This document shows positions 33,674 to 45,515 of a stretch of 64,000 nucleotides of DNA, piece by piece. This DNA is from Phialocephala subalpina (Eukaryota > Ascomycota > Leotiomycetes > Helotiales > Mollisiaceae): the NCBI GenBank assembly GCA_900073065.1, contig FJOG01000004.1, forward strand, positions 982,985 to 1,046,984. The letters run 5' to 3'. The notes under the pieces are model-generated. The model had not been told where the DNA came from, ran no database searches, and worked only from the letters and a program-made list of their open reading frames with translations. The number at the start of each line of letters is the position of its first letter. Within the stretch, counting starts at the first letter, position 1. A program made the position numbers and the translations under genes.

Positions 33674-35172
33674 ATGGATATCCAGAAGGCAAGATCCTTC
33701 CCAAGCATTGCTGCTCATCAGCTAACATCTGACAGACTTCTACTCCCTCCGAACCGTCCGTCATTTTCACCAAGAATGTCGCTCTTTACTCTGCCTTCGC
33801 AATCTTTGCACTTAAGTGCTACATAAATTGGCGGCAACTTCAAGTCCTTGCCCGTTCCTCGAGCTTGGCAGATAGCACAACGAAAGGGGCTCGAGCATGG
33901 CAGTCTTCGAAGGAAACAGTTATGGGAAAGACGGTGAAATCTTTCTGGATCTTTGTCGCCACTATCAATTTCTTATGTTATGATGGAGTAACGCAACTTT
34001 GGACCATGGTTGAAACATACCAGACGAGATACATGCCTGCACTTGATTCTGAATTCTGGAGAAGTTCGCTGTTTCTGCTGGTCTGCTTTCTGGTATATCA
34101 GGCCTTCGATGCTCTGTTGTCTGTCCTCGGGAGAATCACGTTCAAAGAGTACGCCGCTTTGCCCTCGGACTGGAAGTGGAACGAACTGATACTTGATGTC
34201 ATGAAAGGACGGCCTATTCCGGCTGTCCTACTTCTTTTCGCTGTCAATGTTCTCACTTTCAAGGCTTTCGGGTGGAAAATCCAAGGCAACTTCCCGTTCT
34301 TCGTATTCATGGCACAGGCCATCTCTCCAATCGTGCTATACCCACTCATCCTTCGGTCTCGACTGCACAACCTGGCATCACTGGAACCAGGAAGCCTGAG
34401 GGACGCCATTACGGAGTCCGCTGCAGAGATCAAGTTCCCCTTGAAGGACACCAATGTCTTGACTGGGCCTCTTGAAAGCCTTGAACAAGGCGTACAGCTT
34501 CTCGACTGGCCTTTCAAAACCAACGTTGCTGTTCACGAAGTATTGTTGGAACGCTTCACAATCGAGGAGATATTGGGTCTCTTGGCTTCCAGGTTCGGGA
34601 ATTGGAAACTTCGGATCTCTCTCATAAACAACACTTTCTCAATGGTATGAAGTCCTAAATGTCTGAACGAAAAACTGGCTGCTAATGAGATCTTCAGATC
34701 TTCTTCGGTAATATGTTCACATTCATGCTCATGTTCATAAAAGATAGATCCACGTACGAGGACTTTGGATTCGTGGACCAGTTTCCTATGATGGCTGGCG
34801 TGGTGCTATTTAGTATCTCAATGGCACTACCGTGCTCTACCTATATGTACATTCAGCGCAACATGCTGAGCCATACTAACTCCTTTGCTCCTGGTAAGTT
34901 GCTTCTAGAATTGTATCGTCGAGAGGAAGACTGATTGATTTGCCATAGACAAACATGCCGCTGATAACGGAAACTTGGCCAATCTCCAAGCAGCATTGGG
35001 CAAGATTGCAGAACTCCAACAGGAGGGACCGATCGACTGGCTATTCTCTTTGTACTGGAACGGCGAGGCGTCCATCTCGGAGCGATTGACAAGGTTGGAG
35101 AAGATAGCTCGTGAGAAGGTTGGGAAGGAGGATGTGGCTGTGGAGAAGGAAGTGAAGATGGAGCTGGCATGA
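33674..35172 (+). CDS. Ste24-like CAAX protease homolog lacking the zinc motif (pseudoenzyme)
   Basis: Related to M48 CAAX prenyl protease 1 (Ste24/ZMPSTE24), an ER membrane metalloprotease. Four exons, 33674-33688, 33736-34644, 34698-34893 and 34949-35172, give 447 residues, the usual Ste24 length. Related stretches are DGVTQLWTMVETY, LYPLILRSRLHNLASLEPGS and FPLKDTNVLTGP. Where Ste24 has LAHELGHWKL, this protein has LASRFGNWKL at about residues 288-297, so both His and the Glu of HExxH are gone. The second zinc site (EADxFA) is replaced by DKHAADNGN. Membrane spans (for example SLFLLVCFLVYQAFDALLSV) remain. The start uses a GCC-ATGG context. The open frames and intact splicing argue against a simple pseudogene; loss of catalysis is inferred. 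Confidence 0.75.
33689..33735 (+). other. GC-AG intron
   Basis: Exon 1 (MDIQK) ends AAG before GCAAGA; the acceptor is CTGACAG, with a branch-like GCTAAC upstream. Splicing puts TSTPSEPSVIFTKNVALY in frame with the rest of the protein. A first exon elsewhere is possible but was not found. Confidence 0.55.
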
Positions 35173-35452
35173 ATCTTGTCATATCGTCTCCGAATAGAAC
35201 ATTATTCTGCCGTCAGCATTTTCATCAATTTCTCCAATGATTTCCTGCACTCATCGCGCGAGGCTGAGATGTTGCGCGAACATGAAGAGGAAGGAACGAT
35301 GAACAACATACTATTCAAAAAACAAAGTTATAATTAAAGAAGGAAGAAGCTGTTAGGTATATCATACTTACAATGAAAGAAACAAATAATTGTTTGAGCA
35401 GCATTGTGATATATTGTTCTCATCGTACTGTACATATCACGGCTCGTTCTGA
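35173..35452. other. Short intergenic region
   Basis: AT-rich 3' flank of the Ste24-like gene and promoter of SSL1, no gene. Confidence 0.5.
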
Positions 35453-35461
35453 TTGGCCAAA

Positions 35462-37342
35462 ATGGGTAGCAGCGGCGCGCTTACGTATGAAGACAAGGCC
35501 CTACGCAAGGCTGTGAAGGCAATCTTCAGGCACCATATCCACTACTCTCCATCTCCATTCTTCGGCCATCTCGACACAGAACAAGATAAAGAACCTGAGA
35601 CCGAAGATTCTATTAAGACCGAGGATTCTCCCGAGACTGAAGATTCTTCCGAGACAGATCTCGGGGCGGAACAAATTCTCGAGAACAAAAAGCCACTCGA
35701 GACAGTTGGACAACTGAAGAAAATGTCAGACTCCGATGGAGAATATGTTGCAGACAACGGCTCTGACGATGATTTGGCCGCGCATCAAGTTTCTTCTCGG
35801 CATGGCACACGCTCTACCGGACCTGTAAGAGGACCTGCGGGATCAGCTACGAGGGGTGGCGATACAAATGCAGGGACCAGCAGGAGAAGAGCTAAGTGGG
35901 AAGATATTCAGAGGAGTTGGGACAATGTCATTGAAGGTGCCGACGGGAGTATTAATACTGCTGTTGAGAATTTGAGGGAGGCGACGAAGAGGAAACGGTG
36001 ATTGAAGCCAGTCTGCTCCAAAGCTCGAGAAGTGCTGACATTCTGCTCAAGGTTGTTGCGAGATACAACACCTCTGCAGAGAGGTATCATTCGACATCTG
36101 ATACTTGTTCTTGATCTATCATTCGCTATGGTCGAGAAAGACATGCGGCCTACACGATACCTCCTTACGATGCAATACGCGACCGAATTCGTCACCGAAT
36201 ACTTCGAACAGAACCCTATATCTCAGCTTGGAATAATTGGCATGCGAGATGGGATTGCAATACGCATCAGTGATATGAGTGGGAATCCTACAGAGCACAT
36301 CGAGAAATTGAAGAAGCTACGAGATCAAGAACCCAAGGGAAACCCAAGTTTGCAGAATGCGCTTGAGATGAGCAGGGCCGCATTGTTCAATGCTCCATCT
36401 CATGGTACTCGAGAAGTTTTGATCATATTCGGAGCCTTGTTGTCCAGCGACCCAGGGGACATTCACGAGACTATAGCTTCGCTCATCACGGATCGGATAC
36501 GTGTGTCTGTCGTTGGTCTAGCTGCACGCATATTTATTTGCGACGAGTTATGTAAGAAGACAAATGCTGGCGACGCTGGCAACTATCATGTTGCTATGGA
36601 TGATCGAAATTTCCGGGATTTGGTCATGGCAATGTGTACGCCTCCAGTAACTCGGACAAAAAAACAATCCGAATCGAGTCTCCTCATGATGGGGTTCCCA
36701 TCCAGAACGTCGGGTGCAGGGAAGGCACCGAGCTTCTGTGCTTGCCATAGCAAGTTGACTCGAGGTGGCTATCTCTGCTCCAGGTGTGAAAGCAAGGTTT
36801 GCAGTTTGCCTGCTGAATGTCCAGCGTGTGGCCTTACACTCATTCTCTCCACGCATTTGGCGAGATCCTATCATCATCTCTTTCCACTGAAGAACTGGGT
36901 TGAGGTTCCGTGGTCTCAAGCCAACAGGTCAAAGGCTTGCTTTGCCTGTCTTTCCCCGTTTCCGGAAATTCCTTCTGGAGCGCTGAATGGTACACACACA
37001 GATGTAGATATCAAAGCAAGCAGTGAGAGTGGAAGATATGCTTGTGAAGTTTGTGGGAACCACTTCTGTAGGTGCAATTTCTGCTATACTCTGCACATCC
37101 ACATCCTATTACTATCATGTTTCTTCCCTCTTTCAAATCCGATCATCTCTGACCAATTACAGGCGTAGACTGCGACGTGATGGCCCACGAAACAGTCCAT
37201 AACTGTCCAGGTAAGCTATCTTCCTTCTTCATCTTGATATAATTTTCTGACTTCATGAATAGGGTGCCAAAGCGACACACGAGGCCAGGCTGAAATCGAA
37301 CAGGATCATGCTACAAATGGCGATGTAATGGTTATTGGTTAG
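35462..37342 (+). CDS. SSL1: TFIIH core subunit Ssl1 (p44)
   Basis: p44 stimulates the XPD/Rad3 helicase in transcription initiation and nucleotide excision repair. Exons 35462-35997, 36052-37067, 37163-37210 and 37263-37342 give 559 residues. The conserved protein starts at MSDSDGEYVADNGSDDDL (35723); before it lies an in-frame extension of 87 residues with acidic ETEDS repeats (another ATG is at 35453). The vWA-like domain is clear (RGIIRHLILVLDLSFAM, FEQNPISQLGIIGMRDG, THGTREVLIIFGALLSSDPG in near form). Two Cys-rich zinc modules follow: CACHSKLTRGGYLCSRCESKVC..CPACGLTLI, then CFACLSPF..CEVCGNHFC. The end carries the last zinc ligands VDCDVMAHETVHNCPGC. Complete. Confidence 0.94.
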
Positions 37343-38044
37343 ACGTCCAATAAGTCGAATGGATTGGTTCTGCGGGGCGTTTGGGACATTGGAAGGAGCA
37401 TAGCATTGGATGGCGAATTTATATCCGGATTCAGGGGGCGTACTTTGGGCCCAAAAGCCGAGAAAAGCTCGCCCAAGCTAGAGCGAGAATCAGTCTCCAA
37501 AATCATGTATATGTACATTATAACGTAGGTAAAACGACGAAAGTATGGGCAACTTAAGATGTCCTCCATTTATTATCATACACGATCATGCATCATACTT
37601 CAGCTGCCGCCCAGCAGGTCGCTCCGTCGCTCCAGTTTTGATGATGTACTGTATATGCACTTCTAGTTAATTTTTGTTCCTCGAACCGACAAGGTTGATT
37701 TGCAACCCACAAATTTGTTAATCGCACTGTACAGACATTCGACAACTCAGTATCTTGCCTTCTACTTTTGGACTCGATGTATAGAGGAAGGAACGGCTCG
37801 AGGGAAGCGACTTCCTAGTACATCCCATCAGCCAAGTGTTAAGCAGGAAGACAACACCACAAAGCACATGAAAAATCACTTTCAATAGTCTACAATCAAA
37901 TCCAGTTTGATCTCTTTACATCATGAACGAGAGGTATCTTGTTCCATTCCATTCCATATTCAAGACATGGGAGCAAGGAGGTTTTCAACCCGATCAGAGA
38001 ATAAATATTTACACAAAACACCCTTCTCCATGGGACATCTGCCT
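37343..38044. other. Intergenic region, no gene seen
   Basis: 3' flanks of two convergent genes, SSL1 (plus) and the repeat protein (minus). No gene supported. Confidence 0.5.
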
Positions 38045-39790
38045 TTAGACAGGTAGTTCAATACCTTGTGTAAGATCGGTTGATGCTCCACCGCCTTGAG
38101 GATGTCAGTAAATATGAAGGACATGAGGATGGAAAGGTAACTAACCTGTACCTGTAATACCTCCCAACAACTCGCTCAAAGGATCCGCAGCAGCCGCTCC
38201 AGTGGATGAGGCACCTTGAGCAGCAGTTCCAGTCCCAGCCGCACCTCCAAGGAGACCAGTCAAGGCATCGAGTTGACGCTCGGTCAAGGATCCCAATTGA
38301 CGCCTAAGCTTTGCCTCTGGTTTTGTCAGACTTTTTAGTTAGAGCAGACATTCTAGGGATTACTTACTTCCATCAAGGGCACCTGTGAGAGCAGAGAGAG
38401 GGTCGGCGTTAGCTATGAAATATTAGCATGAAAGATCGATGTTCAAGGATATAAATTAGTTCTCACCAGCAGCACCTGTTGCTCCTGTTGAATCTGCTGC
38501 TCCACCAGCTTAAAAATATGTTAGATATTCGCTTTTGTGACAGGCAATGATTCCTGGAAATGCTTACCTCCACCATCAAGTGCACCTGTGAGAGCGGCTA
38601 GGGGGTCGCTTCCGGCTTGCAAATATTAGCGAAGCATTTCGACAGCTTGAGGATATGAAGTACCTGCACCTGCGGCATTAGTTGCCTTCGCTCCACCGGC
38701 TGCAGCTTTCGAAGCTGTTGGCTTTCCAGCGGCGACAGTACTGTGCCATATATTAGCATCGTCAATACGAAGGAAGCTTGAAGAAGCCGAGAGCACAAAG
38801 TTTTCTCTTGTCTCCCAAGACACATGGGCAAGCGGGCATGATTCGTTTGCCTGCTAGATTAAGAGATAGCTCCTAGGCCGTCAATTTCTTAAAGTAAACA
38901 GCAATTAAGTATAGAAATAGGACTTACCCTGCAGGCTTCGAAGTAGCACCAGCACCTAAATTCCAGAAACTTGGCGTCAGTAAACTTCTTTCATGCGTCT
39001 CGGGAAGTAAAAGTATCGAATGTCCCAGGAGTGGTGAGATATGCATATGTGTGGAGTACGTCTCAAGAGTCTTAAGACAGCACGAAGGAGGATTTTTCCG
39101 AGAAGGTGACTTACCACCAGCAGCTTTGGGAGCCGAAGATTTCGTTGCTCCTGCTCCACCTGCCGCAACAGTCCCTGAAGCCTTAGCCCCGGCGCCTCCT
39201 GCTGCCCCTGCCCCTGCTCCTGCTCCTGCTGCTCCTGCTGCTCCACCCGCTGCAACAGTCCCACTCGCCTTTGCAGCCGATGTCTTAGCCCCGGCGCCTC
39301 CTGCTGCTCCTGCTCCACCTGCCGCAACGGTCCCACTCGCCTTTGCAGCCGATGTTTTAGCCCCGGCGCCTCCTGCTGCTCCTGCTGCTCCTGCTCCACC
39401 CGCTGCAACAGTCCCTGAAGCCTTCGCCGCCGATGTCTTAGCCCCGGCGCCTCCTGCTGCTCCTGCTCCACCCGCCGCAACAGTCCCACTCGCCTTTGCA
39501 GCTGATGTCTTTGGGGCGGCCCCTCCTGCCACAGTCCCCTTTGCAGATGTTGACGCTCTATAACATACATGAGCATGATGAGACAGGACGAAGACTTGTA
39601 CTTACCCCGCAGCAGGTGCCGCCGCGGCTTCATCTTCTCTTCTATAGAAATAGTCCCTTCCCACATTCACCGTCCCAATCTTGGCAACCGGCACAATTGG
39701 ATCCCTCTTCTCAACCAAATCGACGGGAGCAGCATACGCCGTAGTAGCAAGGGCGACCAGCGCGCAAGAAAAGAATATCTGTCCACGCAT
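38045..39790 (-). CDS. Secreted Ala/Gly-rich tandem-repeat protein
   Basis: No named family. About nine exons: 39790-39606, 39557-39115, 38955-38928, 38740-38664, 38615-38568, then exons of 42, 45 and about 165 nt and a last one ending at 38045. All junctions keep frame. The N-terminus is a signal peptide (MRGQIFFSCALVALATTAYA) followed by a Kex2-type KR (DLVEKRDP). Exon 2 codes imperfect repeats of about 21-27 residues based on KTSAAKASGTVAAGGAGAAG. Two later exons code near-identical modules, DPLAALTGALDGG and DPLSALTGALDG. Then comes RRQLGSLTERQLDALTGLLGG, and a short tail ends GIELPV. Roughly 360 residues. A secreted or wall-associated structural protein or effector-like protein is possible but unproven; there is no GPI signal. 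Confidence 0.75.
39120..39530 (-). repeat. Coding minisatellite of the Ala/Gly-rich protein
   Basis: Imperfect tandem units of roughly 63-81 bp with the common core coding KTSAAKASGTVAAGGAGAAG, plus GCAGGAGCAGGA-type microrepeats. The antisense strand reads as a spurious Ala/Pro ORF (39051-39563). Confidence 0.9.
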
Positions 39791-41154
39791 ATTGTACGAA
39801 AGATCAAATGACAAAACTTAAAAGATCTATGAAGTATTAAACAATGGGACGTCGAGTCCAGTAGAAGTATAGAGAGCAAAAATAAAAAGGGCTAGGAAGA
39901 CCGAGGGAAAGAGCCTCTCTTGTAGCAATGACAGTATCTAAAATAAGATCGACGAGAACAATCAGATCAGCGAGAATCTGGAGAGATCCCGGGTGCTCCC
40001 CTCAAACAATGTCCGGGTGAGCTGTCGATCAATCAGATTCTTCTTCGCCGAGAGAAGCAGTGACATGTGCTTCAAACTGGGAATGTCTAGACGTGCTCCA
40101 CGGTGCTCGCATGAATCCTAAATATATCATTAGGTGAGAGTGAACGATCACTGTGTTTCAACAGACAGATGAAATCACGGGAATGAAGACAGACCGTTGT
40201 TTAGACACAAGCCATTGAGGAGCAAGTAATGAAAAGCCTCGCTCAATCAATCAAACGGTTGAGCGGCTGTGACAACTCATGATCGAGCTGTTCTGTTTCC
40301 GACCGGCCAAGCAGCCCTCCGAGGAAAGTAATGACATTCTTTTAAGCTTTTCGGCATGAGATCAAACGAACTTTGTAGCAAAACATAATCGAGCCACAAC
40401 CGACGATGTCAGCGAAGCTAAGATTCCACAACATGAAATAACCATAAATTACTGCAAGGTTGTTGCATGACATTTGTCTGTGCGGGATGATGTGCCGAAA
40501 CGATGATCTGTTTAGGGTTGCGATCAAAGATCGTTTCGTGGCGCTCGACGAGTCAAAACTCGGGCCAATGCACGTGAAAGCGAAGGAACAAGATTTCAGC
40601 CTCATGTTCGAAACTTCTAGCCCACTACTTGTGGGAGAAGGTGTAGGAGCCCTTGCGATGTAATCCCTACAGGTTTGGGTCAACCGGAGAACTTGGGAAT
40701 TCTCCGCTGAACTCTCCGCTGTCAAAGTTACACGGGAAACATAAGTGAAATAAGCTAAAAGAATGTGCGAAAATAAGTTTACAACGTTCAACATTTGCTC
40801 TCAAATTGTCCCTGCTCGCCAAGTGCATCGACAACGAGTTTGGCTGTGTAAATGGAGAAGATGAAAGCAAGACAATGTCCTGTATTGGCAGGAGCTCTGA
40901 ACAAGATGAAGATCGGCCGTATCATGGCACCAAACATGAGGAAAGAACGACCTACCCCTTCCTCCTTCTTACTTAACAAGCAGACTGCGACTCTCCACCG
41001 CCTGGTCTCTGCATTTCACAACTGAATATCACTGGACATATTTCGAAAAACAGAAGTCTCATGTATCGTGAAAATTATTAACATCGACATGCTATGCCAG
41101 CCTATTCTACAGAAGAAACAGTCGCTAGCCATGTGAATATACATACACACCAGC
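39791..41154. other. Intergenic region, no gene seen
   Basis: About 1.36 kb. It includes the promoter of the repeat protein (39791 onward) and the SLA1 3' end. Only short unsupported ORFs, such as a minus-strand one at 40342-40794. Confidence 0.5.
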
Positions 41155-44100
41155 CTAGAAACCGAAGGGGTTTTGAGGAGCTGTGAAGAGTTAGTAAACA
41201 TCTGGTTTTGAGCATGTAAGAGAGACTTACTAGCTTGAGACAGGTTTGCTCTACGCCCTGTAGCTTGAGGCATGAGCTTCTTGGTGTCTCCCGAAACTCC
41301 AAATCTCACAGGTGGTGGAGGTCCAGTCTTCTGAGGTACCAATGGCTGCAATGAGTGCTGCTGAGGAATAGGAGGAACGGGGGGAGGATTGAAGGTGGAT
41401 TGAAATCCATTCTGAGGTTGAGCACCTGTTTGTTGGGGTTGGAGGGGCGGAGGAAGGAACGAGTTGATTCCGGTAGGTTGGGGGAATTGTTGCTGAGGGA
41501 AAGAGCTCTGGAAGCCCGTAGGTTGTGGCTGAATTGGAGAGAATTGTTGAGGGCGTGGATCCGCGAACGGCCCACCTCCATTGTTCAATCCGGTATTCAT
41601 GAAGTTCTGTTGTGGCATGCCAGTCTGTATAGGGTATTGGAAGCCGCCATTCTGCTGCTGCATGCCAGGATTGAACTGGTTGAAGCCTTGTGGCTGCTGT
41701 TGCTGATTCTGGAACATTTGCGGATTCTGGGCATTGAAATTTTGGGGGTTCTGAGGCCCGTTGAAGCCGGTATATTGTTGCTGCATCCTGATATCGTTCA
41801 AGCTCTGGCCTGGAGGAGCTATCTGCTGTTGATAGCCAGCTGAGTTTTGCATTCCGGTGGTCTGAGGCTGCAAAGGAGGTAAGGAGAAAGCACTCTGTTG
41901 ATTCGCGTTAGGTGCAGACAAGGGTCTGCTTGGAGGTGCCGGTATCATGAGATTGCCCTGACTCTGAAATTGTGGTGGTGGGGCTGGTCGTTGACGTGCA
42001 ATATTCAGACCCGAGTTCATTTGGTTCATCTGGTTGAACTGCGGATTCATTGCCCCGGTCTGCTGAGGAGGTAATCCTGTCTGCTGTTGAGGTATACCTG
42101 TCTGTTGATTGCCAATGCCAGCAAAAATGGACGGCGTCACTGGTGGAGGAGCTTGTTGCTGTTGTGGAGGTGGCTGAGGGGGGGCCGTAGGCTGTGCCTT
42201 GACCGGTTCAAGAGGTTGGGAGAGAAGAGAAAGCTCTTGCATCCCACCGGTCAAAGAAGGCGCTGCTGGAGTTGGTGCAAGCACCGACTGTGGAGGTTGA
42301 CTTATAGTCGCTGGGGCTGGCTGCTTCGAAGGCTTCACGTCCCAAGCATCGTCATCAAATCCACCTCGAGCCGGATCCTTCTGGGCAGGCGCCGATACAG
42401 AGGCAAGAGGAGTGGCCACACCCTCCTGTTTCTTCTCTTTCGGCTCTTGCTTGAAAGCATCGGCGTCTACAGTGTCATTCGTTTGGACGGCAGGAGCAGG
42501 GCGTCCTTTGCGTGTATTGTTCTTCAATGTCCCACCTGGGCCAGAGAAGAGACCGCCAGATGATTCTCCGTCAATGACTTCTTCTCCGCCAAAGCTAACA
42601 TTCCGCTTCGCTCCAGCTCGGTTGTACTTCTTGTCCAAAAATCGCATGACCTTGATAATGTCGCCCTCTCTAAGTCCGAGAGTTCGGAGAACGGTAGCGT
42701 CGATATCTGGCAAAACGCTCTCGTCCATAGAATCGCGGTTGAATGCTTGTGCGTACCTCTCACAGAGCCCAACTGCAACATCACAAGAAAGGAAAAACTG
42801 AAACCAATCGTACTCGGGTTTCGCAGGCGCACGTTCGATGGTAGCACCAGCACCGCTACCGTTGCTCGTATCTCTGGGTCGCTCTTGCTGCCGCGCCCGC
42901 TGTTTCTTGATGTCTGAAAGTGGCTTGTCTTCGTCCAGTGATATTCCCGTCATTTTCTCCACATACTCCAAATCTTCGACGGACATCTTGGAAACTGGGA
43001 CGGCGATTTTCACACCATTCATTTTATGGAGATTGATCTTCCCATCCTTCAATGCTAGGAACTGAGCTTCGACGCTGAACGATTTCGATCGATCGGTCCA
43101 TGTCCGTACTTTTGTAGGATCAGGTTCTAGAATATTTAGCATGAGATCCGACATCAGACGAATACAACTTACTTGATTTCGATGCTCTTGACGAGGAATC
43201 GTGTCGACCGTCATGTCTGCTTCTCTGTTGACCATGATTGTTACTACTGTCTCGCGCCGATAAACTGCTGGCCCGTTCGGGCAATCGCATTCCAGGGCCT
43301 ACCTCTGACCCTCTCGACTCCTCCTCTCTGCGTGCTGCTTTCAAGGACTCCTTTGCCAATCGCTCTTCCTCGAGTCGGTTCTGTTCGATGAGTGATTTTC
43401 CGGCGTTGACACCAGAATTGCTGCTCGTGTTGACCGTTCCAGTAATCTCGACATAGCTGCTCGGCACAACTCCTTCCTTGCCATTTCGAAGTCGCCGTAC
43501 CTGCCACCATTCTTCGCTTTTTGTGTCGTTAATGACAATAACCTCATCGCCCACTGCAACCGTAACTTCATCGTCTCCTTGTGCCATGAAATCGTAAAGA
43601 ACCTGCCCCTTCTTCTGCGAAGACCCAGAGCCTGCCATAATGATCTCTCGAAGTCCTCCAGCTCGTACCGCACCTGCGAGCTCTCCCAAGGCGCTTACAA
43701 TCTCCTGTGCCGTGTCCTTCGCTCCCGCATGGAAATCGATGCTTTTACTTGGCTTCACGAGCTCAAGGAAGATGTGCTTTCCCTCGATCGAATAATGTGT
43801 CATTTGATCTGCCGTCCATTTTTGCTCTGGTCCATCCCTAGCTTTTTCTGGAGCAATCAAAATTACACCGGTCGCAGTATTGATACCTAATGTTGTGGGC
43901 ATTTTTTTCCTCTTGCCCATAACCTCAACCATCTCATTGATGTTGTACATGTGGAATCCACCCGGAGCATGGCTCGCGACCTCATCGTCGATACTTCTAT
44001 TGAAGCTGGCTCTGTTATAGGGCGGTGATGCTTTTGGTCCCTCAGATGATGATGGCGCTCTCATGGGAATATGAGTTTCGATGGTCTCTGGTGGTCTAGC

Positions 44101-44899
44101 TATCGACCCTGGGCGAGCTGGCATTGAAGGCGGTGGTCCCTCATCCTCATCAGATGCTTCTGGTGTGAATTGCGGTGGGGCTCGTGCTGCTGGAGCCGAA
44201 GTCTTTCGCTGGTTTAACACGTTTGCCAATGATGCAGCTGGGTTATAGCTAGGTGACTGAGGTGATGGAGGTAACGGCGCAGGCTCCTCTTCTTCCTCCA
44301 CAACTGCAGGTCGCCTAGGGAGGCTTGGCGGTGCTGGAGTTGAAGCTGGAGGAGAAGCCTCATCTGCATCTCCGAGCTCAATGTAGTTGGCTGGCGCAAA
44401 CCCATATTCTCCATCGAGTCCTACCAGTATCCAATCTGGGTCCGAGGTATCAAAAACTTCGAGCTGTGCATCTTCCGTGAAGGAGAGTTCCTCGTCTGTT
44501 TGTCTGGTATAATCGTAGAGAGCGCGAGCGTGTGACGCTGGCTCAGCCTGTTTCTCAATCAGCGTCCACATCTTTCAAGTTTCTCTTTCGCAGATCCTCT
44601 GGCGTAAGATAGCGCATCAAGGAAGCAGTAGATATACCACAATAGGCCGCAGGCAGATATATAATCCAGCAACAACACGCAGAAACCAAGCAGGCACGTA
44701 CCTCTTCAACATAGTTATTGGGTATCAGACCAACAGGTTCGTCGTCATCGTCACCCGAAGCCTTCTTCTTTGCCCTCCACCAGTCGTCCTCTCCACTCTT
44801 CTCGAGGACGTAGAGGATGTCCCCCTCAGAGATCGCAAGCTCCGACTCGCCTTGGGGCACGTAGTCGTATACCGCTTTGTAAACGCCGAGGAAACCCAT
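41155..44899 (-). CDS. SLA1: Actin cytoskeleton regulatory protein Sla1
   Basis: Endocytic adaptor that binds NPFxD cargo and regulates Las17/WASP and actin assembly at coated pits. Exons 44899-44702, 44547-43173, 43126-41231 and 41180-41155 make 1,164 residues. SH3-1 is at the start (MGFLGVYKAVYDYVPQGESE...WWRAKK), SH3-2 follows (ARALYDYTRQTDEELSF), and SH3-3 lies in the middle (GQVLYDFMAQGDDEVTVAVG). SHD1 follows (RTWTDRSKSFSVEAQFL, the NPFxD-binding domain), then SHD2 (YDWFQFFLSCDVAVGLCERY, SAM-like). The C-terminal 400 residues are Gln/Pro-rich with many QxTG motifs (IPQQQTGLPPQQTG, PQPTGF), the type phosphorylated by Ark/Prk kinases. The end APQNPFGF-type NPF is typical. Complete. Confidence 0.95.
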
Positions 44900-45515
44900 C
44901 TTCAGCACCGACAACTGGCAGAGGCCAGGAAACCCTCGTGATAATTCAAGGTGGTTACTGTTCTGCGAACCGTTCTTTATCAAATAACCCCATGTAATTT
45001 CGGGAGGTCCGTTCTAAGCTCGGGGCCGCGATTCCGGGCTACCACGAAATTAGAAGCTTATATCGATGCGTCCTGGCAGATAAGAGACGTCGATAGAGTC
45101 CAGAGCAGAGGGAGGCTGAATAAGCAACTTGCTGCTGGCGAGAGAGAGTCGTGTAGGTCGTAGGTGGGAGCTGTAATGATGTTGTGGATTTCCACGATAG
45201 CATCAACCAGAGATTCGCTACGGCGCCACCTCGTTTAGATCGAATCACTTCACTTCCAGATAGCCTCACGCTAACGATCCAATATCAAACTTTCTGCCAG
45301 GATTTGTCTACAAAAGTCTTGGACAAATATTCACAATTTTCTAGTTGAATTCACAATACATTTGACTACCATTGGAGTTCTAAAATGTCATGTCATGTTA
45401 ATTCGTTCTCTCGATCAGCATGAGCAATTTCCGGCTCACTGCATGATCATGCATAAGGCGTGTCAAAGTGCCATTCAGCAACAACTCCCTGCTATTGCAT
45501 ATAAAGCCTCGGCTT
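44900..45515. other. Intergenic region, promoter of SLA1
   Basis: No gene. Contains the SLA1 promoter, which also borders the 3' end of the permease gene on the same strand. Confidence 0.5.

Noticed and set aside
39051..39563. Ala/Pro repeat ORF on the plus strand
   Set aside because: It is the antisense of the repeat exon, caused by the biased repeat composition. The minus strand has signal peptide and splice support.
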